Source: a virus. Taken from it: a stretch of 35,202 bases of DNA. Made by a program: the position numbers and the translations under genes. The notes beneath the pieces are model-generated. The model did not search any database and had not been told where the DNA came from. It saw only the letters and a list, made by a program, of their open reading frames with translations. The stretch covers positions 1 through 35,202 of IMG/VR virus record IMGVR_UViG_3300045912_000072. The stretch is one strand, 5' to 3'. Shown piece after piece: positions 5,243-12,484 of the stretch (its first letter is position 1; every line of letters begins with the position of its first letter).

Positions 5243-6551
5243 TAGCCGCGCTTACAAATTCAGTAAACTGCGGTCTCCAGATGACCTTGACGCTGCCAGT
5301 CTTGCCGTTGCGGTGTTTCTGCACGAGCAACTCGGTTCGAGTATCTTCATCCTTGCGGTAGATGAAGATGACCGCATAAGCGTCCTGTTCCAACGCTCCG
5401 CTCTCCCGCAAGTCGGAAAGCACAGGACGCTTGTCTGCACGCTGTTCAACTGCACGTGATAACTGCGCGGCGGCAATGACCGGGACATTCATCTCTTTCG
5501 CAAGACGTTGTAATCCACGCGAGACTGCGGCTACCTCCTGCTCGCGCGTAAAAGCGTCCTCGTCACTGCCAGCGAGTTGGACGTAGTCGAAGAAAACAGC
5601 GTCTACTTTTCCATATTTCGCAACAGCGCGGCGCGCGATATTCCGCACTTCAGCAATCGTAAGTCCTGACATGTCATTGAAAATGAAGTTATTTTTATAC
5701 TCTTCAAGCCGCTCAATTGCCTGATGGCATCGTCCCCATTCTTTTTCGTCCATCTTCCCCCGCATGATTTTGAATAAATCAACCTGCGCCTCTTGTGAGA
5801 TAAGGCGCTGCGCGAGTTGCGCCTTTGACATTTCGAGCGAAAAGAATAAGACGCGCTTGCCGCTCTTGACCGCGTTCCGCGCGATTGTCAGCAGTAACGC
5901 GCTTTTGCCCTGACCAGGACGCGCGGCAACGATGTACAGGTTCGACGGCAGGAATGAACCGATGAGACGGTCGAAGTCAATAAGACCGCTTGCGATGCCA
6001 ATCTCTTCATCGCGTGCGGCGCGTTCGGTCGCATCATACGCTTCCGATAACGCTTCCGCAAGGTCGGCAGTGTACTCGTCGCCGGCGCCTGGAGGCGTCA
6101 TCTTCTGTAGTTTGCTGTACATGTCCGCGATAATGTCCGCCGCTTTGCGTCCATTCAAACTCTGCTCCGCAAGTTGATTTGCAAGCATGAGCAATCTGCG
6201 CTTCAGGCTGTAATCAACGACCAGGCTTGCGTAGTGTTCAGCCGCTCTTGGCTTGCCGTTGTCTATCATCATCGAGAGAACCGCGCGTCCGCTCCATGAA
6301 CCGCTGGCAAGTTTTTCGATTTCGCCGTTGCGCTCTAACTCGTCACCAACCGTGATTGAATCAATGCATAAGCTCTGCTCGTGTACCGACCTAATCGCGC
6401 TCCAGACGGTTTTATGCACGCCATCATAGAAGTCGTCTTCTTGAACGATTGTACTGACCTTCTCGTACACATCTCTGCCGCCGAGCATGACGCTGCCGAG
6501 TAGCGCCTGTTCGGCATAGCGCACCGCGTTTACATTGACTGCTGCATCCAT
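5229..6551 (-). CDS. dnaB: Replicative DNA helicase, DnaB family
   Basis: The 440-residue protein has the DnaB N-terminal helical domain (starts about residue 8: RYAEQALLGSVMLGGRDVYE), a linker, and a RecA-fold ATPase domain with Walker A ARPGQGKSALL (about residue 210), a Walker B-like DAVFFDYVQL and the later LSDLRESGALEQDA region with RKDEDT typical of DnaB. It unwinds DNA ahead of the fork as a hexamer. Length matches the family (about 450). It follows an initiator-like gene with iterons, so the phage brings its own helicase. The start overlaps the end of the upstream gene by 22 bases. Confidence 0.95.
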   Translation of the reverse strand: MDAAVNVNAVRYAEQALLGSVMLGGRDVYEKVSTIVQEDDFYDGVHKTVWSAIRSVHEQSLCIDSITVGDELERNGEIEKLASGSWSGRAVLSMMIDNGKPRAAEHYASLVVDYSLKRRLLMLANQLAEQSLNGRKAADIIADMYSKLQKMTPPGAGDEYTADLAEALSEAYDATERAARDEEIGIASGLIDFDRLIGSFLPSNLYIVAARPGQGKSALLLTIARNAVKSGKRVLFFSLEMSKAQLAQRLISQEAQVDLFKIMRGKMDEKEWGRCHQAIERLEEYKNNFIFNDMSGLTIAEVRNIARRAVAKYGKVDAVFFDYVQLAGSDEDAFTREQEVAAVSRGLQRLAKEMNVPVIAAAQLSRAVEQRADKRPVLSDLRESGALEQDAYAVIFIYRKDEDTRTELLVQKHRNGKTGSVKVIWRPQFTEFVSAAIDKL

Positions 6552-6766
6552 GATGAAAAATCCTCCATGTTCTTAAATCTGATTTTTACACCGTCTTGTT
6601 TCACCATAACAGAAACATCTTCAGGTGTAACTGTGACCGACTGCTCTAACTCTTTCAGATATTGAATATACCGCGTCATCATCTCGATGACGACCGCCAA
6701 CTCTTGCTGGCTCGGCTGCTCTGGTAACATCTCCAGCGCGGATTGCAGGGTATCTTCAAGCGACAT
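6530..6766 (-). CDS. Small acidic protein between initiator and helicase
   Basis: A 78-residue acidic protein (MSLEDTLQSALEMLPEQPSQ...) with two predicted helices, then a strand pair (VSVMVKQDGVKIRFKN). It overlaps both neighbours (start inside the initiator gene's end, stop inside dnaB's start), so it is translationally coupled. The position suggests a replication accessory such as a helicase loader or regulator, but it lacks an ATPase motif and no family is recognised. Confidence 0.75.
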   Translation of the reverse strand: MSLEDTLQSALEMLPEQPSQQELAVVIEMMTRYIQYLKELEQSVTVTPEDVSVMVKQDGVKIRFKNMEDFSSWMQQSM

Positions 6767-7679
6767 GCTTCCTCCTTCCTGGATTTGGTACGGCTGTTCG
6801 CTCCATCTCCTCTATCTCCGCAAGAACATCTCTATCTTGCGACGCGCGGGTTTCGCGCGGCGGATTGGCAATGTCTATCGCCGTGCGTCTCACGGAATGT
6901 AAGTCCACGCACGGCAGCCCGCTGGACACCAACTTACGCACGGCGGCGGCGATATGCTCTGGCTGCACGTTCGCCTCGAACATCTCGCGCAACGCTCGGC
7001 GATAGCCTTTGACGCCGTCCAGCGGCATGACGATGTCTCGCTCCTGCATAAACGCCAGCGCCGCCGCAACGTATTTTTCCGCCTGGACGCCGGTCCCGGT
7101 GGCTATCAGATTTGCCACGTCCAGCATCCGTTTCGTTTTCTCTGAAAGAAGGTCGGTTTCGGTGACCTGCTCGCCGTGAGCGATTTTCCAGTCTAACGGC
7201 GAGTTGGGAATTTTCGGCGCGTCAGCGCCATTTAATGGTTTAATGATGGTTAATGATGGTTTAAGTCTACCGGCTTGACTCGCGGAGTCAACCGGCTTGA
7301 CTCGCGGAGTCAACCGGCTTGACTCGTCCGAGTCAACCGGCTTGACTCCTGTATCTTGAGGCAGTTTCCCCCCCAGCGCCTTGAGCGCCTCGACGTTTAT
7401 GGCATAGTTGTTTGTCTGATGTCTGGATTTTCCGCGAAAAATGATTAGTCCATTGTGTAGCAGCGCGTCATAGGTGTTGAGTATTCCCTGCCTGCTGAGC
7501 GCGGTTTTTATTTCCATTTTATCTAGACCTGGATAGATGCCTTCTCCGTCATCGCTGGCGTGGTCTGCCATAGCCAGCAAGACAAGTTTAGCGGTACTCG
7601 CTTTTGTAACGTTTCCGTCGGCGTCCTTCAGGTCTTGAAACTCTGTTTCAAAAATGAGCGACATCAGTTTTATGCTCAT
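6756..7679 (-). CDS. Replication initiator-like protein (helix-turn-helix, O-type)
   Basis: The 307-residue protein opens with a winged-helix-like domain (about residues 20-105; TASTAKLVLLAMADHASDDG is the usual start of phage replisome organisers), a low-complexity linker encoded by iterons (residues about 110-140), and a helical C-terminal domain (about 170-290). This layout, DNA-binding N-terminus, iterons inside the gene and helicase gene next, parallels lambda O/P and DnaD-like initiators. A strong AGGAG site precedes ATG 7679. A terminator-bearing leader directly upstream probably controls expression. Confidence 0.75.
   Translation of the reverse strand: MSIKLMSLIFETEFQDLKDADGNVTKASTAKLVLLAMADHASDDGEGIYPGLDKMEIKTALSRQGILNTYDALLHNGLIIFRGKSRHQTNNYAINVEALKALGGKLPQDTGVKPVDSDESSRLTPRVKPVDSASQAGRLKPSLTIIKPLNGADAPKIPNSPLDWKIAHGEQVTETDLLSEKTKRMLDVANLIATGTGVQAEKYVAAALAFMQERDIVMPLDGVKGYRRALREMFEANVQPEHIAAAVRKLVSSGLPCVDLHSVRRTAIDIANPPRETRASQDRDVLAEIEEMERTAVPNPGRRKHVA
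7231..7348. repeat. Iterons plus AT-rich tract: candidate replication origin
   Basis: Two perfect 22-bp copies (7270-7291, 7292-7313), one 23-bp variant (7314-7336) and a partial fourth (7337-7348) share CCGGCTTGACTC. Each full unit contains the palindrome TTGACTC-n3/4-GAGTCAA. On the left is an AT-rich stretch with three GGTTTAATGAT-like direct repeats (7231-7266). Iterons plus an AT-rich unwinding element inside an initiator gene is the arrangement of lambda-type origins. Confidence 0.7.
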
Positions 7680-7694
7680 TATTTACTCCTATGA

Positions 7695-7829
7695 TAAAAA
7701 ATCCCTTTTGTGGACGCTCTGCGCCTTATGGCAGTGCCGGCTATCTCGGCTTTGCACAAAGCGCCCACAAAAGGGATTGATAGCCTTTCCCGCTGCCATA
7801 CGGGGTGACACATTTCTCGTGCCACGTTG
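7695..7829 (-). promoter_or_regulatory. Structured leader with terminator (candidate attenuator)
   Basis: Read on the - strand, a long hairpin (14 perfect base pairs, 7765-7778 with 7700-7713, extended to about 22) ends in a T6 run: an intrinsic terminator just before the initiator gene. Upstream, CCCG-TATGGCAG-CGGG (7789-7804) shows an 8-base loop complementary to CTGCCATA in the terminator loop (7727-7734), and GGCTATC (7779-7785) is complementary to GATAGCC in the same loop (7739-7745). A further hairpin, GTGGCAC/GTGTCAC, lies at 7805-7825. The alternative pairings enclose the terminator's 5' arm and could block it. Confidence 0.75.
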
Positions 7830-8441
7830 TCATTCTATCATAATTCGGCTTTTTTCGCTACTCTCTTTGTAATCCTCCCAGCACTTCAGCAAATACTCGC
7901 GCGCCTCGTCAGCGTCCAGGTCGCGGAATATCATGGCAATACGCCGCCTGACCAACTCGTACAGGTCTAATTCCTGCGCGTCACTATCTTCACGCTTCCG
8001 CAGCGTTTTGGCGATAGCCAGCAAGCCGCCGATGGTCACCTCATAGCCGCTGGCGACTTTTTCGTCAACGTATCTGTGAAAATCTTCTTCAGGAATTTGC
8101 GCCAACAACTGCCAGCGTTCGGCTTGCTTTGCTGTAATGCCAATCTCGCTGTACGTAGGCGGCGCGTCAGGCGATGACACGATGTCATCGCCTGCGAGAT
8201 TTGCCTGTATCTGCCCGCGCGCTCCAGGATTTTTCGGCATCTCCAGCAGGAATTGACCTGCCTTGCGTGCCGCCATGATGGACGCTATTTTTGCCTGCTG
8301 CGCCGCTTCGTACAATCCACGAGCGGCATAGAACGCCTGCGCCGCGTCAGCGAGGGACTTCAACTCGATTGCCTCGATGACGCTTACGGCGCGGTCGAGC
8401 ATTGTCTGAAATTCAGTCAGCGTTAGCAGGCTCTTGTTCAT
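7830..8441 (-). CDS. Phage protein with ParB/DUF3102-like helical core
   Basis: A 203-residue helical protein. The segment KAGQFLLEMPKNPG followed by TYSEIGITAKQAERWQLLA is the recurrent pattern of phage and plasmid proteins in which a helix-turn-helix-like ITxxQxxRWQ block follows a Gly-rich loop; the family is of unknown exact function. The C-terminus is acidic and helical. It overlaps the end of the upstream gene by 29 bases. It ends 150 bases before the initiator gene, and that gap holds the attenuator-like leader. Role in replication regulation is possible. Confidence 0.7.
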   Translation of the reverse strand: MNKSLLTLTEFQTMLDRAVSVIEAIELKSLADAAQAFYAARGLYEAAQQAKIASIMAARKAGQFLLEMPKNPGARGQIQANLAGDDIVSSPDAPPTYSEIGITAKQAERWQLLAQIPEEDFHRYVDEKVASGYEVTIGGLLAIAKTLRKREDSDAQELDLYELVRRRIAMIFRDLDADEAREYLLKCWEDYKESSEKSRIMIE

Positions 8442-8817
8442 CTTTCGCCTCGAACATCTTCATCGGTCCTGGCTGGTCGGCGATTGCCTCAAGAACGATG
8501 CCGCACCAGTGTTCCAACTCTGGACGACCGCTCCATCGTCCTCCAGCGTCTTTGAACACGAAATTGCCGTATTCATCGCGTTGGAAGACAAACCGAAACA
8601 GCGCGTACCACTCGGCGTCGGTCAACTCGCGCGAACTGGTCTTGCCAAAAAGCGCGCGGAGCAGCAACTTTCGATTTTCATTGCTTCCACACGCGCTATT
8701 CAGCGCATTGATGCACGCGCCGCGCAGTCCTTCATGCGAGATGACAAACAGGTCTTTTGCGCCGCCGGCTACAATGTGGTCAATGTGCGCTTTGATTTGC
8801 TGGTAATTCGTAATCAT
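8413..8817 (-). CDS. Hypothetical protein, 134 aa
   Basis: A soluble protein (MITNYQQIKAHIDHIVAGGA...) with mixed helix pattern, an RALFGKTSSRELTDAEWYAL segment and an acidic end. Overlaps the next gene by 29 bases. No motif is recognised; located in the replication arm. Confidence 0.7.
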   Translation of the reverse strand: MITNYQQIKAHIDHIVAGGAKDLFVISHEGLRGACINALNSACGSNENRKLLLRALFGKTSSRELTDAEWYALFRFVFQRDEYGNFVFKDAGGRWSGRPELEHWCGIVLEAIADQPGPMKMFEAKDEQEPANAD

Positions 8818-8824
8818 AATGAAT

Positions 8825-9109
8825 TTATTTTTGCAGTTGCGTCAGCGCGTACTCCAGCGTAACCTCTTCTTCGATAACCCCTTCGCCTTTGCAGTTTGAA
8901 CAGGTGATTTCTTCTGGTGGAAGATTGCCGCCTTTGCACAAATCTGCCCATCCGTTTTCGATAAACCACTTCAAATCTTCCTCAAAATTCGTGATTGTCT
9001 GGTGGCTCTTCCAATACTCACGCCATGCTGGATGCTCGACTACGCCATATCCAGAACAATTCTCGCATGTTTTTTTCATTATGACATAGAAGTTTGTGTT
9101 GTCTTTCAT
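8825..9109 (-). CDS. DnaJ-type zinc-ribbon protein
   Basis: The 94-residue protein has two C-x2-C-x-G-x-G motifs, CENCSGYG (about residue 15) and CSNCKGEG (about residue 70), the signature of the DnaJ central zinc domain, separated by a Trp-rich acidic insert. Phages often encode such single zinc modules without a J domain. Start taken at ATG 9109; a second ATG ten codons in is the alternative. Confidence 0.75.
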   Translation of the reverse strand: MKDNTNFYVIMKKTCENCSGYGVVEHPAWREYWKSHQTITNFEEDLKWFIENGWADLCKGGNLPPEEITCSNCKGEGVIEEEVTLEYALTQLQK

Positions 9110-9124
9110 CTCGTCATCTCCTTC

Positions 9125-9154
9125 GCCTCCCGACGGCGTTAACCATCGGGAGGC
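9125..9154. other. Intergenic perfect hairpin
   Basis: GCCTCCCGA (9125-9133) and TCGGGAGGC (9146-9154) form a 9-bp stem with a 12-base loop between two - strand genes. There is no T run, so it may be a processing or mRNA-stability element rather than a terminator. Confidence 0.6.
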
Positions 9155-9161
9155 GGGTATC

Positions 9162-9353
9162 TCAATATTGCCGCTGCGCTCGCTTCAGCAACTCGTACTG
9201 GCGCTCGATGATTTTAGCAGAGTTGTGCGTCAGCATGTGCAGGCGACCTTCGTCTGCGAGTTTCTTCCACGAGTCAATGAGCGGCAGCATGTATCCGCTG
9301 TAGCGGTCGCGGTTGCGGTAGATTTCCTCGATTTTTTCTCTGATGGTAGCCAT
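9162..9353 (-). CDS. Small helical protein, 63 aa
   Basis: MATIREKIEEIYRNRDRYSG... is a charged, all-helical protein of 63 residues. Its start is 9 bases downstream of the stop of the upstream 115-aa gene. Not recognised. Confidence 0.65.
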   Translation of the reverse strand: MATIREKIEEIYRNRDRYSGYMLPLIDSWKKLADEGRLHMLTHNSAKIIERQYELLKRAQRQY

Positions 9354-9362
9354 AGTTATTCC

Positions 9363-9710
9363 TTACAGCGCAGCCAGCGCTTTTACGCCTAAAATTTGCC
9401 CAGCCGCATCTCGTACAACGTTCTGCGGACTTGTGTCTGGACGCAGTAAGTCTGTGCGTTGCGGCAGCGCCTGTTGTACGAGCATTGAAACGATATAAAC
9501 AGTACCTTCTCGCGGTTCTGGCAGGTTCTCTACCTTGCCGTACTTGATGCAGGTGACGGGAACACCGTCAATGTCATCAATTACAAGCGTTTCCGATTGC
9601 ACTCGCGCGGCAGGCGCGGTTGGCGGGATTTGCATGATGATATTTTTTCCAGACTGGTCGTAGATAACAACGTCGTGCGGCGTCAAGTTGACAATGTTTT
9701 TCGCTTTCAT
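9363..9710 (-). CDS. Hypothetical beta-rich phage protein
   Basis: The 115-residue protein begins MKAKNIVNLTPHDVVIYD, a beginning shared by many small phage proteins (NLTPH-x-V-x-(V/I)Y), and continues with beta strands, a PREGTVYIVSMLVQQAL helix and a C-terminal region seen in that family (DLLRPDTSPQNVVRDAAGQI). In phages it is found near recombination and replication genes; exact function unknown. Confidence 0.75.
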   Translation of the reverse strand: MKAKNIVNLTPHDVVIYDQSGKNIIMQIPPTAPAARVQSETLVIDDIDGVPVTCIKYGKVENLPEPREGTVYIVSMLVQQALPQRTDLLRPDTSPQNVVRDAAGQILGVKALAAL

Positions 9711-9730
9711 GGTTTACTCCTTCTGGTTGA

Positions 9731-9756
9731 GCCGCCGGCTCACGTGAGCCGGCGGC
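9731..9756. other. Perfect 26-bp palindrome between genes
   Basis: GCCGCCGGCTCAC and its exact complement follow each other with no gap. In RNA it forms a strong hairpin just after the RecT-type gene. It lacks a T tract on either strand, so it could be a stability element, a weak terminator or a protein site. Confidence 0.65.
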
Positions 9757-9765
9757 ATGATTGAA

Positions 9766-10794
9766 TTACTCGAAACCGAGTTCCTTGAGGGTCTTTTTAG
9801 TGTCTTTTTTCTGCTCGGTGGGAGCGTCCATGTTGTAGTCGCTCTTCAAGACGATTTTGATGGCTTCGCGCAGGCGCTCGTCTTCGGTTTGCAGATAGAG
9901 TTCATTGAGACTTTCCGGGTCGAGTTCGGTCAAAAAACGCTGACCGCGCTTTGTCTCAATGATAATCTTCTCTGCGTCTTCGTATGTAATCGGCTTATCC
10001 GCCGGCGCGTCTTTGCGCTCGTCATCATCTTCTTCGATGATTTCCGCATCCGCATCAGCGGATAAAGCCTGTACGAGTTGCGCGTTTTCTGTTCCGCTCA
10101 AATCCGCCCATGAGAGAAGTTGACGCAAAACCGTCTTTTTCTCCATGACCTCGCGTTTTTCTCTGTCGCTCCAGTTCGGGTTTTTTTCGTATTCTTTGAC
10201 GTATTTCCGCGCATGGTCTTCGATTTCGCCGACCGACATGTAAAGCGACTTCTCGAAGCCGTTTTTCATCTTGAAGTATCCGAGCCAGCCGATAATGCGG
10301 CGGTCGGACTTGCGGCGGTTGGTCACGTCAATATAGTTGACAAGGCTTTTCGCTGGGTTGTCGGCGATGAACCCGTTTTGCTCCTGAACGACGTGCATGC
10401 CTGTGCGCGGGTCTTCCAGAACGCGCTGACCTTCGTATACTGGAGACACGTTGATGTTCCAGTATTTTCCAGTCCGCATTGCCAGCGCATGAAGACCTTT
10501 ATAATGCGCGATGAATTGCGCTTCGTAAGCCTGCTTTTGGTTGTTGTAGAATGGCACGAGCCAGGCTTGCTTTACGGCTGGGTCACACGAAAGTCCGAGC
10601 GATGCGGCGCGAAGTGCGGAGCGGAGGATTGACTCTGGCGAGCATTTTTGCAATTGCGGCGATGCGGATACAGCGATGATGACGCTTTGAATATACGGTC
10701 GCGCGTTTTTCTCGCCGAGCAGTTCCTCGAAGCGCTTGACGACATCTTCGCTTTTCATGTACTTTACGATTGATGCGTTATTTGATGTGTTCAT
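9766..10794 (-). CDS. recT: RecT-family single-strand annealing protein
   Basis: The 342-residue protein anneals complementary single strands during phage recombination. Family hallmarks: RFEELLGEKNARPYIQSVII, CSPESILRSALRAASLGLSC (the ...A..GL..DP core), AWLVPFYNN..YEAQFIAHYKGL and the YWNINVSPVYEG strand. The C-terminal 100 residues are acidic, then Lys-rich, as in other RecT proteins that bind helpers. No RecE/YqaJ exonuclease is adjacent; the PD-(D/E)XK-like protein at 34301 is too small and distant to call its partner. Confidence 0.93.
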   Translation of the reverse strand: MNTSNNASIVKYMKSEDVVKRFEELLGEKNARPYIQSVIIAVSASPQLQKCSPESILRSALRAASLGLSCDPAVKQAWLVPFYNNQKQAYEAQFIAHYKGLHALAMRTGKYWNINVSPVYEGQRVLEDPRTGMHVVQEQNGFIADNPAKSLVNYIDVTNRRKSDRRIIGWLGYFKMKNGFEKSLYMSVGEIEDHARKYVKEYEKNPNWSDREKREVMEKKTVLRQLLSWADLSGTENAQLVQALSADADAEIIEEDDDERKDAPADKPITYEDAEKIIIETKRGQRFLTELDPESLNELYLQTEDERLREAIKIVLKSDYNMDAPTEQKKDTKKTLKELGFE

Positions 10795-10860
10795 GGTTTC
10801 CTCTTTCTTTGTGTTTTTTCTGCCTCATATGATGCGTGACGGCTGCGCGTTCTCTGGTCG

Positions 10861-11052
10861 CTAGCCAGCGTGAGCGTCATTCACCTCCTTCTGCTGCGCC
10901 TGTTGCAGCACGTATTCGTACAAGATTTTTCCGCGTTCTTCAGGCGTCAGCGTGAGAATCATGCCGTACTGGTCCGGGCTGGTGACGCGGATGGCGATGA
11001 CGGCAGCCTTTCCGGGGCGGGGACGAGGACCGGGTTTGATTGTATCGCTCAT
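10861..11052 (-). CDS. Small hypothetical early protein, 63 aa
   Basis: MSDTIKPGPRPRPGKAAVIA... has a basic Pro-rich N-terminus, then a predicted strand-helix (LTPEERGKILYEYVLQQAQQ). It overlaps the stop of the upstream gene (ATGA). Not recognised. Confidence 0.7.
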   Translation of the reverse strand: MSDTIKPGPRPRPGKAAVIAIRVTSPDQYGMILTLTPEERGKILYEYVLQQAQQKEVNDAHAG

Positions 11053-11519
11053 GATTTCAACTCCAGTACTTCACCGCCTGAAACGACGAAGCGCGTTCCG
11101 AGGTCTTCGTGAACAGGCTCAGGCTGTTCAAGATATAAGTCATGCGTCTCCATGTGTTCAATCCACTCGTTGCAGGCTTTGAGAAGACCTTCGAGCGTGA
11201 ATGGCTGCTCGGTTCGCTCAAATACATGATGACCGGAGCCGCGCCAGCAGCTGTCTGGAATAAGTCGCTCGTGGGTCAGACTGGTGTAATAATTCAGCCT
11301 GACTTCGATATTACAGATATTGAAACGGATATTCGCGCGCTCGTCGCCTGGTATTGCGTATACATTGTATACGTAGGCATTCTCAATCCCCGCTTTTTTG
11401 AGCAACGCGCGGATTTTCTTTTCCACGCGCTTCTCTTTGCGCTCTCGTTCACGCTCTTCTTTCTCGCGTGCTTTCGCGCGTTGCTGCGCGAGGCTTTGAA
11501 GTTTGGCTTGAAGTGTCAT
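11049..11519 (-). CDS. Early protein with long charged coiled coil
   Basis: The start was set at ATG 11519 because AAGGAG sits nine bases before it; the ATG three codons upstream touches that site directly. The 156-residue product begins with about 45 residues almost wholly of E, K and R (coiled coil), then a compact alpha/beta part (AYVYNVYAIPGDERANIRFN...). No family is recognised. Confidence 0.7.
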   Translation of the reverse strand: MTLQAKLQSLAQQRAKAREKEERERERKEKRVEKKIRALLKKAGIENAYVYNVYAIPGDERANIRFNICNIEVRLNYYTSLTHERLIPDSCWRGSGHHVFERTEQPFTLEGLLKACNEWIEHMETHDLYLEQPEPVHEDLGTRFVVSGGEVLELKS

Positions 11520-11567
11520 GGCTTTCATCTCCTTCTTGTGATTGTGTTTGCGGCTTGCGCCGCCCAT

Positions 11568-11599
11568 CCTGCCTCCCTCCGCGAGGGGAGAGGGGCAGG
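11568..11599. other. GC-rich inverted repeat in an 88-base gap
   Basis: CCTGCC...GGCAGG encloses CCCTC-CGC-GAGGG. This compact GC/purine-rich palindrome differs from its surroundings and resembles REP-like intergenic repeats of bacterial chromosomes, so it may be of host origin. It lies between two early genes. Confidence 0.45.
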
Positions 11600-11607
11600 C
11601 GGGGAGG

Positions 11608-11817
11608 TCAAGCGGAGAAATTACGTGCTTGCTGCGCTCGCTGTTTGGCTTGCCGAACCAGAAATTGGCGATGTTGCTTTGCGCCTTTTCCGGCTGCACT
11701 GTAGACGTCACAGCGGAAATCCAGGTCTCTTTCGCAAAGCCATACTACTTCCGGGTGCCGTTGCGCCCATGTTGGTAAATCTTCTTTTTTAAATTGAACT
11801 TGAATTGTCTCTACCAT
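11608..11817 (-). CDS. First early gene: small basic protein, 69 aa
   Basis: MVETIQVQFKKEDLPTWAQR... has a short beta-start, a WAQRHPEVVWLCERDLDFRC middle and a basic, Ala/Gln-rich tail. It is the first gene after the strong - strand promoter at 11874-11901, so likely expressed immediately on infection. Not recognised. Confidence 0.65.
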   Translation of the reverse strand: MVETIQVQFKKEDLPTWAQRHPEVVWLCERDLDFRCDVYSAAGKGAKQHRQFLVRQAKQRAQQARNFSA

Positions 11818-11873
11818 CTTTCATCTCCTGCTACTGTCTAGCCGTAGCCGCTTTTGAATTATCTTATATCTTT

Positions 11874-11901
11874 ATTATACAGATAATCTATATTTTGTCA
11901 A
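11874..11901 (-). promoter_or_regulatory. Main early promoter (- strand)
   Basis: TTGACA (11896-11901), 16-base spacer, TATAAT (11874-11879): both boxes are consensus. The spacer contains TATAGATTATC, shared with the promoter at 5214-5242. The -35 box is part of a perfect 14-bp palindrome (TTGTCAATTGACAA) that also places TTGACA on the + strand. It should drive the whole replication arm. Confidence 0.85.
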
Positions 11902-11910
11902 TTGACAATT

Positions 11911-11953
11911 TTCTCGAATTTCTCGAAAATCTGTTCCAAAATAGTGATATAAT
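11911..11953 (+). promoter_or_regulatory. Candidate late promoter with direct repeats
   Basis: TATAAT at 11948-11953 sits 26 bases before the first late gene, but no TTGACA lies 16-18 bases upstream. Instead TTCTCGAA is repeated (11911-11918 and, as TTCTCGAAA, 11920-11928), overlapping where the -35 box would be. A -10-only promoter with upstream repeats suits an activator-dependent late promoter. Confidence 0.55.
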
Positions 11954-11978
11954 GCGGGCAAACGAAGGAGAAGAGAAA

Positions 11979-12167
11979 ATGGACTATCTAAAATTGCTCG
12001 AAGCCGTGCTAACGTCGCTCATCGCGTTTGCGCTGAAGTGGCTGTTGTCGCTCATCAACTTTCCGCTCGATGAAGCGACTTTGAACGCGCTGACCGCCGC
12101 CATCGTCGCATTCCTGCTCGCGCAGGTCTTTGGCGCGCCGGTCGCTCGTGCGCTGCGTCTGATGTAA
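11979..12167 (+). CDS. Holin-like small membrane protein, 62 aa
   Basis: ATG 11979 follows AAGGAG. The 62-residue protein has two hydrophobic segments (about residues 8-27 and 38-55) separated by a short polar loop with Asp-Glu, and a basic end (RALRLM). It is the first of four genes leading to a lysozyme, the usual place of a holin, which opens the membrane for lysis. Identity is from context and topology. Confidence 0.65.
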   Translation: MDYLKLLEAVLTSLIAFALKWLLSLINFPLDEATLNALTAAIVAFLLAQVFGAPVARALRLM

Positions 12168-12172
12168 TCACG

Positions 12173-12197
12173 CTCCGCCGCTGACGAGGCGGCGGAG
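12173..12197. other. Intergenic hairpin in lysis module
   Basis: CTCCGCCGC (12173-12181) and GCGGCGGAG (12189-12197) form a 9-bp GC stem with a 7-base loop, ending nine bases before the next start codon. There is no T run. It could limit read-through or tune translation of the second lysis gene. Confidence 0.55.
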
Positions 12198-12205
12198 TCA
12201 TTATC

Positions 12206-12484
12206 ATGATACAAATCCCGGCGTGGATTATCGCCGTATTGTTCATTCTGTATGGGGGAGAGTACCTCATTCGCTTTTTTGAGCAAGGCAGACAAAATCG
12301 CTATATCGCGCTCGGAAAAGCGATTGTGCGCTTTATCTTCGCGTCAACCTACCTGTATTTCTCATTCGTACCTGTTCCCATTGAAATGCGCGCTTCTCTC
12401 GTGCGTTTCAGCCTTCTCATCTTCGTCGTCTCCGAATTATTCTTCCTCGCGCAGGAGCGCATCATGCGGAGATTTATTCAATGA
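12206..12484 (+). CDS. Membrane protein of the lysis module, 92 aa
   Basis: The product has hydrophobic segments near residues 6-25, 41-60 and 64-82, with a basic C-terminus (QERIMRRFIQ). It lies between the holin-like and spanin-like genes and overlaps the latter by four bases. It may be a second holin, an antiholin or another envelope protein. Confidence 0.65.
   Translation: MIQIPAWIIAVLFILYGGEYLIRFFEQGRQNRYIALGKAIVRFIFASTYLYFSFVPVPIEMRASLVRFSLLIFVVSELFFLAQERIMRRFIQ

Noticed and set aside
7270-7348. Tandem 22-bp repeats as a possible CRISPR array
   Set aside because: The units are directly adjacent with no spacers and lie inside a coding frame; they fit iterons.
11520-11711. Longer N-terminus for the coiled-coil early protein (start near 11711)
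   Set aside because: The extra stretch is low in protein character, overlaps another gene and a GC palindrome, and the SD lies before ATG 11519.
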